Origin: Pseudoalteromonas denitrificans DSM 6059
Lineage (GTDB): Bacteria; Pseudomonadota; Gammaproteobacteria; Enterobacterales; Alteromonadaceae
Length of the DNA stretch: 64,000 nucleotides
NCBI RefSeq assembly: GCF_900112265.1
Contig: NZ_FOLO01000018.1
Span: forward strand, 36,061-100,060
Direction of reading: 5' to 3'
The translations under genes were made by a program, and so were the position numbers. Numbering within the stretch: position 1 is the first letter of the stretch; the number at the start of each line of letters is the position of its first letter. The notes beneath the pieces were generated by a model. It saw nothing but the letters and a program-made list of their open reading frames with translations. It was not told where the DNA came from and did not search any database. Positions 55,451 through 63,772 of the stretch are shown here, in pieces.

Positions 55451-56398
55451 TTATAATAAGTTCTCGTCTATTACTTCGATGACTATCTTTCCAGTTGCTC
55501 TTGCACTTTCACTGCGAACCATTGCTTGCTTTGCTTCATCTAAGCTAAATACTGAATCTATCGTAATTTTGATTTCTTTATTTTCAATTAAATCTGTTAA
55601 TTTACGTAACCCTTCACGAGATGGATTAACGAGCATGCGATTAAAATGAATATTTTTATTCTCATATTTTTCAACTGAAATTTCATCTAAAACTGATATT
55701 AACCGTCCGTTTTCTTTAATAATATCAAGCGAACGTTCAACAATATTATTGCCGCCTACGGCAGCAAAAACTAAGTCAACATTTGATACCTTTTGTTCAA
55801 AGTTATCTTGTTTATAATCAATAAATTCATCAGCGCCAAGTTGCATAATAAAGTCTTTTTTTGCCTCTGAACCAGTTGCAATTACATAAGCACCTAAGTG
55901 TTTAGCAATTTGAATCGCAAAACTCCCTACTCCACCCGCACCATTATGTATCAACACTTTATTACCCGCTTTAACTTGCCCTTCATCAGTTAAAGCTTGT
56001 AAAGCAGTTAATGCCGCAAGAGGAACTGCTGCACTTTGAATATATGTTAATGCATTAGGTTTATGGGCAACAATATTTGCATTGACTGCGACATATTCGG
56101 CTTGCGTTCCTTGCTCTGTCAAAGGTGTATAAACATATACTTCATCGCCTATGCTTAAATCAGTAACTTGAGAGCCTATTTCTTCAATTATGCCTGATGC
56201 ATCCCAGCCAATTACAAGTGGTAATTTATGTGTTCCAGTGTCTTGCAACATACCATTTCTGATATGAAAATCTACAGGATTAACTCCCGCTGCAACTACT
56301 TTTATCAGTACTTGTGTTTCAGAAATACTAGGCTTACTTAATTGACCAACAACTAAATTATCTACTGCGCCGTATTGTTTTATATATGCTGCTTTCAT
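55451..56398 (-). CDS. NADP-dependent quinone-oxidoreductase-like enzyme (MDR superfamily)
   Basis: Zinc-independent medium-chain reductase of 315 residues from ATG 56398 (AGGATTAA site). The open frame runs further back into the LysR gene but lacks family sequence there. The GroES-like domain has KAAYIKQYGAVDNLVVGQL and AGVNPVDFHIRNGML. The cofactor domain has VLIHNGAGGVGSFAIQIAK near 145. It lacks the zinc ligands of alcohol dehydrogenases, as expected for quinone reductases. It is divergent from a LysR regulator across 121 bp, the classic arrangement for control by that regulator. Confidence 0.92.
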   Translation of the reverse strand: MKAAYIKQYGAVDNLVVGQLSKPSISETQVLIKVVAAGVNPVDFHIRNGMLQDTGTHKLPLVIGWDASGIIEEIGSQVTDLSIGDEVYVYTPLTEQGTQAEYVAVNANIVAHKPNALTYIQSAAVPLAALTALQALTDEGQVKAGNKVLIHNGAGGVGSFAIQIAKHLGAYVIATGSEAKKDFIMQLGADEFIDYKQDNFEQKVSNVDLVFAAVGGNNIVERSLDIIKENGRLISVLDEISVEKYENKNIHFNRMLVNPSREGLRKLTDLIENKEIKITIDSVFSLDEAKQAMVRSESARATGKIVIEVIDENLL

Positions 56399-56519
56399 TA
56401 TATTAATCCTCGTATTAAATTTGGTATTTTTTTTTGATGAAACCAGTATGCTAAAAAATATTGATATTGAATAATTGATAGTTAATATACTATACATTGA
56501 TTTATATGATGAGTTAAAT

Positions 56520-57449
56520 ATGAACAAACCTGATTTAAATTTAGTGGTAATTTTTGACGCTATAATGCAAGAACAATCCATAAGTATCGCTGCTGAACGT
56601 TTAGCTATGACACAACCATCTGTATCAAATGCCGTTTCTAGGATGCGTTATGCTTGGCGCGATCCTTTATTTGTAAAATCAGGACGAGGTATAAAAGCAA
56701 CGCCTTATGCAGAGCAATTATGGCTGCATATTTCATCGTCACTACATACCATTTCACAAGCAGTGAATCCTGACAAGTTTATACCTGAAACAGCTAACCG
56801 ATGCTTTAGAATTGCATTAACAGATGGTATGGCAACATTATTATGGCTAGATATTAGGAAAATCATTGAACGCCAAGCGCCAAATATAGATATACATGCA
56901 GTGCCTTATACTATGAATGCACAATCATTATTGCAAAATGCACACGTTGATTTAGTGGCTGATTATGTACCAAATTTAGGAGAACCAATCCAGCGCCAAT
57001 TTTTATGTAATAACTATTTTGTTGCGGTTATGTCTGCAAATCATCCATTAGCCAATGAAACCCTTTCTTTAGCACAATTCGTTCAAGCTGAACATGTATT
57101 GGTTTCATTATCAGGCAATGCATCTGGTGCTGTTGATATAAAACTCAATGAGCTCAAATTAAAACGCCGTATTGCTATGACAGTGAATAGTTTTGCAAAT
57201 GCGACTTATTTACTAAAGTACAGTAATTTAATTTCTGTTTTGCCTTATTCTATTGTTTCTAATGATATTAAATCCGGTACATTAATTGCCAAAATATTAC
57301 CCTTTAATTTAGCGCCAGCTGAAATTTCAATGGCCTGGCATAATAGAAATAATCAAGATTTAGGACTAGCTTGGTTAAGAGATATGATTAATCAAATAAT
57401 TGATAATAAATCCGAGTTATTAAAAGAAGATGCCTGGGTCATGAATTAA
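56520..57449 (+). CDS. LysR-family transcriptional regulator
   Basis: A 309-residue LysR-type regulator starting at ATG 56520. The winged helix-turn-helix is at the N-terminus (MNKPDLNLVVIFDAIMQEQS, AAERLAMTQPSVSNAVSRMR). The inducer-binding domain follows, with FRIALTDGMATLLWLDIRKI and the substrate-loop region VAVMSANHPLANET. It is of the NodD/SyrM/ToxR-like branch. It most probably activates the divergent MDR oxidoreductase gene, with a T-N11-A type site expected in the 121-bp gap; I could not settle a single site by eye. Confidence 0.92.
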   Translation: MNKPDLNLVVIFDAIMQEQSISIAAERLAMTQPSVSNAVSRMRYAWRDPLFVKSGRGIKATPYAEQLWLHISSSLHTISQAVNPDKFIPETANRCFRIALTDGMATLLWLDIRKIIERQAPNIDIHAVPYTMNAQSLLQNAHVDLVADYVPNLGEPIQRQFLCNNYFVAVMSANHPLANETLSLAQFVQAEHVLVSLSGNASGAVDIKLNELKLKRRIAMTVNSFANATYLLKYSNLISVLPYSIVSNDIKSGTLIAKILPFNLAPAEISMAWHNRNNQDLGLAWLRDMINQIIDNKSELLKEDAWVMN

Positions 57450-57485
57450 GATAATACAATCAAAATTTCCAACTAGTTTATAAGT

Positions 57486-58244
57486 TTATTTTAACTTTGA
57501 AAAAGTATACTTTTGATAGATAGCGTCAATTTCTTTATTTTTTATCATGAACGCCAAAGCTTTATTAAATTCACTAAGGTACTTTTCATTTTTAGGATGT
57601 AATCGCATAGAAACATCAGCATTTCCTAGTTCAAATACATTTTCAAAAATGCGATATTGCGGGTTTTGTAATTGGTAGTATTTTGCAGTGATATATCCTA
57701 TGCAAACATAATCGATATGATTTCTAACCAGTTGTTTTAATAATTCTTTCTCTGAGCGATTTTCAATTTTTATTATTTTATCTTTACTAAAGTGATTTTC
57801 TAAAACAGCATATTTGTAACCTCTAACAATACCAACCATGCTGTGATAAATATCAGTTGCTGAGCCGATTTTTTTTATTTTTTTTCCAAATAAAACTTCC
57901 GTTGATGATGCATAAGCTATGGTATATAACCCAACCTCGGCCCTACTTTTTCGCCAACTAATATTTATTCCAGGCTCTATATCTATATTACCCATATCAA
58001 ATTCTCTTAAACCACGTGCAACAGGTAACTGCCTAAAATTAAATTTATGACCAGTTAACTCACTTAATCTTTTGAAAATATCAATGAATATGCCTGATTT
58101 TTGCCCACTATTGAACATACTATATGGAGGGTTACCATCGTTATAAAGTAGAACATCAAATGTCTTTGTATGGGCAAACAAAGGGAGTACTAACAATAAA
58201 AAACACACATAATAATGTTTTATATTATTAAAAATAAAATGCAT
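57486..58244 (-). CDS. Periplasmic solute-binding protein, family 3
   Basis: Exported binding protein of 252 residues with the signal peptide YYVCFLLLVLPLFAHT at its N-terminus. The ligand-binding fold has LLYNDGNPPYSMFNSGQKSG, FRQLPVARGLREFDMGNIDI, and the hinge-region strands. The C-terminal helix NKALAFMIKNKEIDAIYQKY is typical for the SBP_bac_3 group. No ABC permease or ATPase is near, so this may be a stand-alone sensor or transport partner. Substrate unknown. A paralogue of nearly equal size lies 1.1 kb upstream but is broken. Confidence 0.88.
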   Translation of the reverse strand: MHFIFNNIKHYYVCFLLLVLPLFAHTKTFDVLLYNDGNPPYSMFNSGQKSGIFIDIFKRLSELTGHKFNFRQLPVARGLREFDMGNIDIEPGINISWRKSRAEVGLYTIAYASSTEVLFGKKIKKIGSATDIYHSMVGIVRGYKYAVLENHFSKDKIIKIENRSEKELLKQLVRNHIDYVCIGYITAKYYQLQNPQYRIFENVFELGNADVSMRLHPKNEKYLSEFNKALAFMIKNKEIDAIYQKYTFSKLK

Positions 58245-58859
58245 AAAAAAGACTCATTATTATCCTATTACAATAATTGATCGGCTTTGTTTTAATTGCA
58301 ATAATTTTTAAATATATGCTTGTATTTAATTTACAACTTATGCGTTTGAATATACGGGCTATTAAAATCTTAAGTAAACGCATAGTATTCTTTCAGCGCT
58401 TCTTAAGTATCAAATTTTTCACTAAACCTCTTTGATTAGATGGTTTAAAGCATGTTTGCGATACAAAATTATAAAACAACACATTTTCAATGTAGTAGCA
58501 ACCAATTCATTATTTATCACTTCTTTTTACTGCTTTGTTTAATTTTTTTTAGAGGGTGTTACAAATGTTATTTTCAAACTTGAAGCTTTTCATTTTGGTT
58601 TTGTTATTCTTTTTTCTACCCCTTTCATATTGAGACCATTTGATTATGCCGCGGCTGGCAAAAATAGTTATTGCAAAGTTAGAGTATATTTTCATTGACG
58701 GCCTCAGAATTTTAATCATTTCAAACTTCGACTTGTAAACACTGAAACACCCTAATATTACTTTTTCACACAAGAATCACATAATATAACTGGTGTCACC
58801 ACTCAATGAGGCTTCACTAGTTTGCCTATGTAACCGGTATTACAGCCTAACCACTGGCT

Positions 58860-58898
58860 AGTATTGCCCATATTATTAAGAATAATATGGGCAATACT
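58860..58898. repeat. Perfect stem-loop with 18-bp arms
   Basis: AGTATTGCCCATATTATT pairs exactly with its reverse complement across AAG. There is no T run on either side, so it is not a standard terminator. It sits in a gene-poor region and may be an end of a mobile element, a protein-binding site or a small RNA structure. Confidence 0.7.
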
Positions 58899-59159
58899 CT
58901 ATAATAAGCAAAGTATTATATTATTAATATCAGACTGAATTAAGTAAGAACAACTCACCGCTCAATACTTAAATTCATATTTATTCAAATCAATCTAAGG
59001 GCCAAATATATAGAAAAAGGCCACGCACTATATAATGCTGCTCAGTTAAGAAATTTTACCGAGCTTTTTAATCATTCAGAATACGATGTCATTGAATGGT
59101 ACCGGATTTTTTATGTTTTTTGAAAATGAATTAACCATAACCCTTAGTGTTGTACTGCG

Positions 59160-59200
59160 AATAAAAACAAAAATGCCAATCAGCTTAACTGACTGGCATT
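59160..59200 (-). terminator. Terminator of the broken binding-protein gene
   Basis: AATGCCAATCAG pairs with CTGACTGGCATT (one mismatch) across CTTAA. On the minus strand a T-rich run follows. It lies about 155 bp after the gene's stop. Confidence 0.8.
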
Positions 59201-59356
59201 ACAGCACACGATGACCTTTTTTGTATTTTCAACTAAATGTCAACATGATATTTATCTATAATTATTTTTTAATATGTATGAAGAAAGTGATGTGACCTCT
59301 TTCTCTCTTTTCGAAAACCTTGAACTCTAATTTGGGCTGAATTGTACCTTTACCAT

Positions 59357-60120
59357 TTAATAAAGAATAGCAGAAGGAATAAATTTTCGGATTGAATTAT
59401 TCATGCTTTTTATCAAGCTATCGCTCACTCCTTTACTACACATAATTCGCCTTTTATTACCTTTAGGAATGTCATCAAATTGTATTGAAACGTAATTTGA
59501 TGACTCGATTCCGGCAATTTTAAATATTTCTTCAATCTCTTCAGGAGAAAGAATCATAAAATCGAATCTTCGACTCTTCGACTCTTTAACATCCTTGCCG
59601 TATTTTTTTGTGTATTGACAACTTTGATTATATTTAACTTAACATCTGGATGACTTAATAATTCATCAATATATGTACCATAGGACATTTTATCTCTTGT
59701 TCCGAACGACAAGTTCATCCTCATGAACACTTCAGCTAATGTTCTATGTTGCTCGAAAAGTTCTATTTTCTCTCTACTGGTAACAACCACAAAAGGTTGA
59801 TCCTGCCAAAGCGCCTCGGTAAATTTTGCAAACTTAGAACGTTCAGAATTTTTAAACCAGGTGAATGAACAAAATGAGGATTTTCTTTTAGTTTCTAACA
59901 TAATTCGATTTGCAGACATCACTTGAAACTCTACCTCAATCCCAGCGTCATATAAGACCTTTAACACAATATCAGCCATGATTCCTTTTGGAATCGATTG
60001 CTCACCTTCTTTGTAGTGATAAGGGGGCCTCTGTGTATGTGCCATTGTGAGAGGCGTAGCAAAGCTACAATTTAGCCATGAAAAATTTATAATCAAAAAG
60101 AAAATAATATACTTGTTCAT
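59357..60120 (-). pseudogene. Periplasmic solute-binding protein, family 3, frameshifted
   Basis: From ATG 60120 the frame has the signal peptide IIFFLIINFSWLNCSFA, then TMAHTQRPPYHYKEGEQ, GIMADIVLKVLYDAGIEVEF and SSFCSFTWFKNSERSKFA. It then runs into a stop just after RMLKSRR. The rest of the protein (FMILSPEEIEEIFKIAGIES to the C-terminus SAILY) follows in another frame. The cause is an 8-bp tandem duplication CTTCGACT at 59568-59575 and 59576-59583. Removing one copy gives a single 251-residue frame, almost the length of the intact paralogue at 57486-58244. The break therefore looks recent and could even be phase-variable. Confidence 0.88.
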
Positions 60121-60383
60121 TTTGCCTCTTTGTTAAAGAAATACTCTGCTACTTTTACAAATTTTGTCTTATATCCAAGCGTTGAGAGTGATATTTATAT
60201 CACTAATCAAAATTATAGTTCATATAAAGTACATGGATAGAACAAGACTTCACATGTTAATTAGTTTTATTAAATGGAAACTAATATTGTTTATTCTATA
60301 AATTACAATAGGTTTATAAAAATTGCCCTCTCGCAATTGGCTTGTTTCACATTAATATCAGTATCATAAATGAGGAAGTTAGT

Positions 60384-60545
60384 ATGCTGAATGATTCAGA
60401 ACTAAATAACCTTTTTATCAGATAGATAAAGCAAGACCTCATACGGGACATCACGGTCTAGGGGCTGAGTATTATTAAAAAATTATCTGACTTTGCTAAT
60501 TATAAGATTTCAGTAAAAACCAATAATAAATTAGTGATATTTTAA
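60384..60545 (+). pseudogene. Remnant of a histidine kinase ATP-binding domain
   Basis: Three broken pieces in two frames. A start MLNDSELNNLFIR is followed by a stop, then RPHTGHHGLGAE in a second frame, then LSIIKKLSDFANYKISVKTN back in the first. Joined, they give GHHGLGLSIIKKL, the G2 box of a HATPase_c domain, followed by the last strand NNKLVIF. An upstream kinase body is absent. It is a small decayed fragment, identified from this one motif only. Confidence 0.5.
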
Positions 60546-60630
60546 TTCGAATTAAGTGTTATGAATTCATAACCCTAAGTTAAATTTCCGGTAACCATAC
60601 ATTTGTTCATAAAACATTAAAGTAAAATCA

Positions 60631-60652
60631 TTAACCTAAAGATCAATCTACA
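60631..60652. repeat. REP-like half-repeat copy
   Basis: CATTAACCTAAAGATCAATCTACA resembles, on the same strand, the copy CATTAGCCTAAGGCCAATCTACA at 63685-63706. It lies directly downstream of the LRR lipoprotein gene. It seems a degraded member of the repeat family near the window end. Confidence 0.5.
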
Positions 60653-60661
60653 AACACAAAA

Positions 60662-61417
60662 CTATTCAGGGTTAACGCCACACTCTTTAGGGCCAAAAAT
60701 TCTGGCATCATTGGCTAATGTTTTATCAAGCTCAATCAGTACTTCGCAGTGCGCCATATTTTTAGTTCCTATTCCTACAAGTTTCATTTTTTTATTATTT
60801 ACTAGAGGTTCAAGTGAATCTATTTGGTTATTATAAAGATGTAAAGATGTGAGTTTGGGCTTGTTACTTAAAGATGAAATATTTTGAACCTTATTATAAT
60901 TAAAATTGACTTCTTCAAGCTCATTTAAATTTTTCAAAGCTGATATATCGCTAATATCTGCCATCATAATTGCAATTGTTTTTAATTTTGTTAATCCTTT
61001 TATGGCTGATATATTTTTTAAATTTTTGCTTTTAGTCGCTTGTAACTCTTCTAAATTAATCGCACCTTCTAATCCCGCCAAAGAGGTTAATTCATGATTA
61101 CCAGCAAGCGAAATAATTTTTAAGGATGGCATTTTACCTAAGTCAATTAAGGTATTTATTTTATTATTCTGCAAATATAACTGCTCAAGATTAACCAACT
61201 CAGATATGCCTTTAAGTGTTTTAACACCACCTGTTTGACATACTAAACGTATTACTTTACTTGCATCTCCATTCACTTTTCTTTTCGCACTACTGATGCA
61301 CATGCTTAATGAAAAATCATTTGTATCAACTTTTTCAGTATTGCTGGCTTGAGGCTGAGACTTTTTATTACACCCCGTTAAAATCATAACAATTAATAAA
61401 AAGTAATAATGTTTCAT
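60662..61417 (-). CDS. Leucine-rich-repeat lipoprotein
   Basis: A 251-residue lipoprotein with the signal MKHYYFLLIVMILTGCNKK; the Cys in LTGC is the lipid-attachment site. About residues 60-215 form roughly seven LRR units of ~22 residues (VNLEQLYLQNNKINTLIDL, PSLKIISLAGNHELTSLAGL, NELEEVNFNYNKVQNISSL, PKLTSLHLYNNQIDSLEPL). These are close to the internalin/SDS22 type. A disulfide between Cys near the N-terminal cap and one near the end is possible. It is probably exposed in the periplasm or outer membrane for binding proteins. Neighbours give no clear function. Confidence 0.9.
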   Translation of the reverse strand: MKHYYFLLIVMILTGCNKKSQPQASNTEKVDTNDFSLSMCISSAKRKVNGDASKVIRLVCQTGGVKTLKGISELVNLEQLYLQNNKINTLIDLGKMPSLKIISLAGNHELTSLAGLEGAINLEELQATKSKNLKNISAIKGLTKLKTIAIMMADISDISALKNLNELEEVNFNYNKVQNISSLSNKPKLTSLHLYNNQIDSLEPLVNNKKMKLVGIGTKNMAHCEVLIELDKTLANDARIFGPKECGVNPE

Positions 61418-61614
61418 CAGAATATCCTTATCGTTAAATCACACTTTAAGTTAACAATTTCTGTATAAAACATCAAAGATACATTTATATAGGCAAGTTA
61501 AAAGAGCACCATTACACACTGTGATTATTTACCAATTAATTTACTTTAAGTAAAAATGAACTACATTTGTACCGATAAAGGAATGTAACTTTTAATACAA
61601 TAAGGTAAATCCAC

Positions 61615-63543
61615 ATGTCTCATTACAAAAGTCGGTCCGATTTTCTGAATAAAAACCCTAAAGCAAGTGCTTTTGCAGCATTAGCAAATGCAACTCTACA
61701 GCAACAAACAATTACTGATGGCGCAATAAAATTGAAACAGGGCCAACTTGAAGATAAAAAAGTTGTCATCATAGGCTCTGGTGTGGGAGGCCTTACTACA
61801 GCCTATGAAATATTAGAGCAACAATCCGGTGCACAAGTCACCATATTAGAAGCTCAAAATCGCACCGGTGGTCGTTGCTTAAGCTTAAGAACAGGTGATA
61901 CATTAACAGAAGATATAAATAGTAATTTATTCAATTCTAAACCTTCTAAGCCTCAGGTTGTACGTTTTAAACGCCCATCTGGTGACAGCCAACCCTATTT
62001 AAATGCAGGACCTGGAAGAATTCCAAGTAGCCATAAACGTTTGTTATCATATTTGAAAAAGTTCTCTGTAGAAATAGAAGTATATATGATGAACAGTGAA
62101 TCAAACTTAGTTCAGAAAAATGAAAGCTTTGGTGGCAATGCCGTTACATATCGCCGTTTAGATCACAATACCCGTGGCTGGTTAGCTCAAATGGTATTTA
62201 GTAATGCAGAGGAATTACTAGATAACCCAAGTTTTTGTATCGATAAAAAAGTAATGACTGAACGCATAAACGCGTTACGTAGTTTAATGATAAGTTTTGG
62301 AGAACTAGACAGCGAAGGAAACTATCAAGTAAGTGCTGGCACTGAAGGATTTGAAAATGGTAAAACTAGGGCTGGTTATACAGTATTACCAGGTGTTGCA
62401 ACAGGCAAAGTTGCTGAAGCTTTAAGTTTTGATAGCTTATTAGAGTCTAAGTTTTGGGAAGGCACTAAATTCTATCAACCCGTTGATTTTCTATGGCAAC
62501 CGACATTATTTCAACCCGTTGGAGGCATGGATCAGGTGCAACATGCTTTTTCTCAACAAGTTGCAGCATTAGGTGGAGATATTCATTTAAACAGCCCAGT
62601 AAAAACCATAGACTGGGATGAAGCAAACAAAAAATTTAAAATATATGTTAGCCAAGTAGGTACCGAAGACTTAATAGAGTACGAGGCTGATTATTGTATC
62701 TGTAATTTAGCAATGCCATTCTTAAGTAAAATATTGTCAGATAAACTTCAAAAAAAATCGACTCAATCAGGGTTCGAAAATAAATTCAAAAATGCCCTGG
62801 ATGCCGTATATGTCGCACAATTTGATCCAACTAACGCACCTGGATTCCAAGCGAGTGAAGATGGATATACGCCTAAATTTTTAGCATCGACTTCAAAAGT
62901 TGGTTGGCAAGCAGATAGATATTTATGGCAAGGTAGCCAAGTATGTACAACACATAAAGTAGAATTGTCGGCCCATGTCTCTGGTATTGAAGATTCTGAA
63001 GTCGGTGTAGTACCTATTTTTGGTGGAATTTCTTGGACAGATAATGAAATACAACAAATTTGGTACCCCTCTAGTGCTTATCAAGATCAAAAAGGAGTGC
63101 TCACAGGCGCTTATAATTTTGATAAAATCGCTCATGAATGGGGCAAGTTACCTGTAAGTGAAAGATTAGAAAAAGCACGATCAGATGCCAGTAAATTCAA
63201 TGAAAAATTTGCGCTTGGCTTAGGTGATGGTTTGGCTATCGCATGGCAAAACATGCCTTACATAAAAGGCGGATGGGCTTATTGGCAAGCAGTAGGTGAC
63301 GCTAATTTCGCAACAAAACAATTCAACGTGATAGCACAAGGAACAGGTGTTTATAATAACGATGGCTCAATAAGTGATGCCTGTTTTTTCATTGTTGGAG
63401 ATCAAATATCGTCATTACCGGGATGGCAAGAAGGTGCAATTGCAGCAGCATTAAATGTTGTAAGTCGAATTGCCCGCCCTGATTTAGAAATAGCGCATTT
63501 AGCAAACTTACCTGATACACGCTTGATGGTAGAAGGTATTTAA
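61615..63543 (+). CDS. Flavin amine oxidase, L-amino acid oxidase-like
   Basis: FAD-dependent oxidase of 642 residues. The dinucleotide-binding motif is VVIIGSGVGGLTTAYEILEQ near 50, followed by ILEAQNRTGGRC, the second part of the flavin signature. The C-terminal flavin contact is seen around SSLPGWQEGAIAAALNV near 605. A substrate-binding region lies between, with GPGRIPSSHKRLLSYLKKF. Homologues in Pseudoalteromonas are L-amino acid oxidases that release ammonia and H2O2, often with antibacterial effect. No signal peptide is evident. It stands alone, next to repeats and an IS4-type transposase end. Confidence 0.88.
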   Translation: MSHYKSRSDFLNKNPKASAFAALANATLQQQTITDGAIKLKQGQLEDKKVVIIGSGVGGLTTAYEILEQQSGAQVTILEAQNRTGGRCLSLRTGDTLTEDINSNLFNSKPSKPQVVRFKRPSGDSQPYLNAGPGRIPSSHKRLLSYLKKFSVEIEVYMMNSESNLVQKNESFGGNAVTYRRLDHNTRGWLAQMVFSNAEELLDNPSFCIDKKVMTERINALRSLMISFGELDSEGNYQVSAGTEGFENGKTRAGYTVLPGVATGKVAEALSFDSLLESKFWEGTKFYQPVDFLWQPTLFQPVGGMDQVQHAFSQQVAALGGDIHLNSPVKTIDWDEANKKFKIYVSQVGTEDLIEYEADYCICNLAMPFLSKILSDKLQKKSTQSGFENKFKNALDAVYVAQFDPTNAPGFQASEDGYTPKFLASTSKVGWQADRYLWQGSQVCTTHKVELSAHVSGIEDSEVGVVPIFGGISWTDNEIQQIWYPSSAYQDQKGVLTGAYNFDKIAHEWGKLPVSERLEKARSDASKFNEKFALGLGDGLAIAWQNMPYIKGGWAYWQAVGDANFATKQFNVIAQGTGVYNNDGSISDACFFIVGDQISSLPGWQEGAIAAALNVVSRIARPDLEIAHLANLPDTRLMVEGI

Positions 63544-63583
63544 TTAAGCGTTTTATTAATTTTGATAACTATTTTCTAAAGCT

Positions 63584-63625
63584 CACCCTACATATTTATG
63601 TAGGTGAGACTTTAGCCTTACGGAG
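63584..63625. repeat. REP-like hairpin copy 1
   Basis: CTCACC and GGTGAG flank TACAT-ATTT-ATGTA, then ACTTTAGCCTTACGG follows. The right part is shared with copy 2 at 63721-63752. The first structure is a stem-loop with one bulged C. Confidence 0.6.
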
Positions 63626-63684
63626 TAACGAGCAATACAAGAGCACATAACTACTAGCCAACAATTTTATAACTTTAATCAAAT

Positions 63685-63752
63685 CATTAGCCTAAGGCCA
63701 ATCTACAAAAAAATTTAACCATATTTATGTAGGTGAGGCTTTAGCCTTAGGG
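63685..63752. repeat. REP-like paired repeat copy 2
   Basis: The left arm CATTAGCCTAAGGCCAATCTACA (63685-63706) and right arm TGTAGGTGAGGCTTTAGCC (63728-63746, continuing CTTAGG) are imperfect inverted partners. The arrangement resembles a bacterial interspersed mosaic element. The right arm itself folds as TGAGGC-TTTA-GCCTTA. Confidence 0.6.
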
Positions 63753-63772
63753 CTCCCCATATCTTTTCCATT

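Larger units (their letters stand above)
58245..59356. other. 1.1-kb gene-poor region with a long stem-loop
   Basis: No convincing gene. It holds a perfect 18-bp-arm stem-loop (58860-58898) and the terminator of the broken binding-protein gene (59160-59200). An open stretch ending at 59123 reads AKYIEKGHALYNAAQLRNF followed by TELFNHSEYDVIEWYRIF; it has no good start and may be a gene remnant of unknown origin. A short minus-strand frame (58549-58773) looks spurious. Confidence 0.5.
60121..60661. other. Intergenic region with a kinase remnant and a repeat copy
   Basis: The 541-bp region holds the histidine-kinase remnant (60384-60545) and one half of the REP-like repeat (about 60631-60652). 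The rest is AT-rich with no gene. Confidence 0.55.

Noticed and set aside
58549..58773. 74-residue open frame on the minus strand
   Set aside because: No ribosome-binding site, no recognisable sequence, and composition like random AT-rich DNA.
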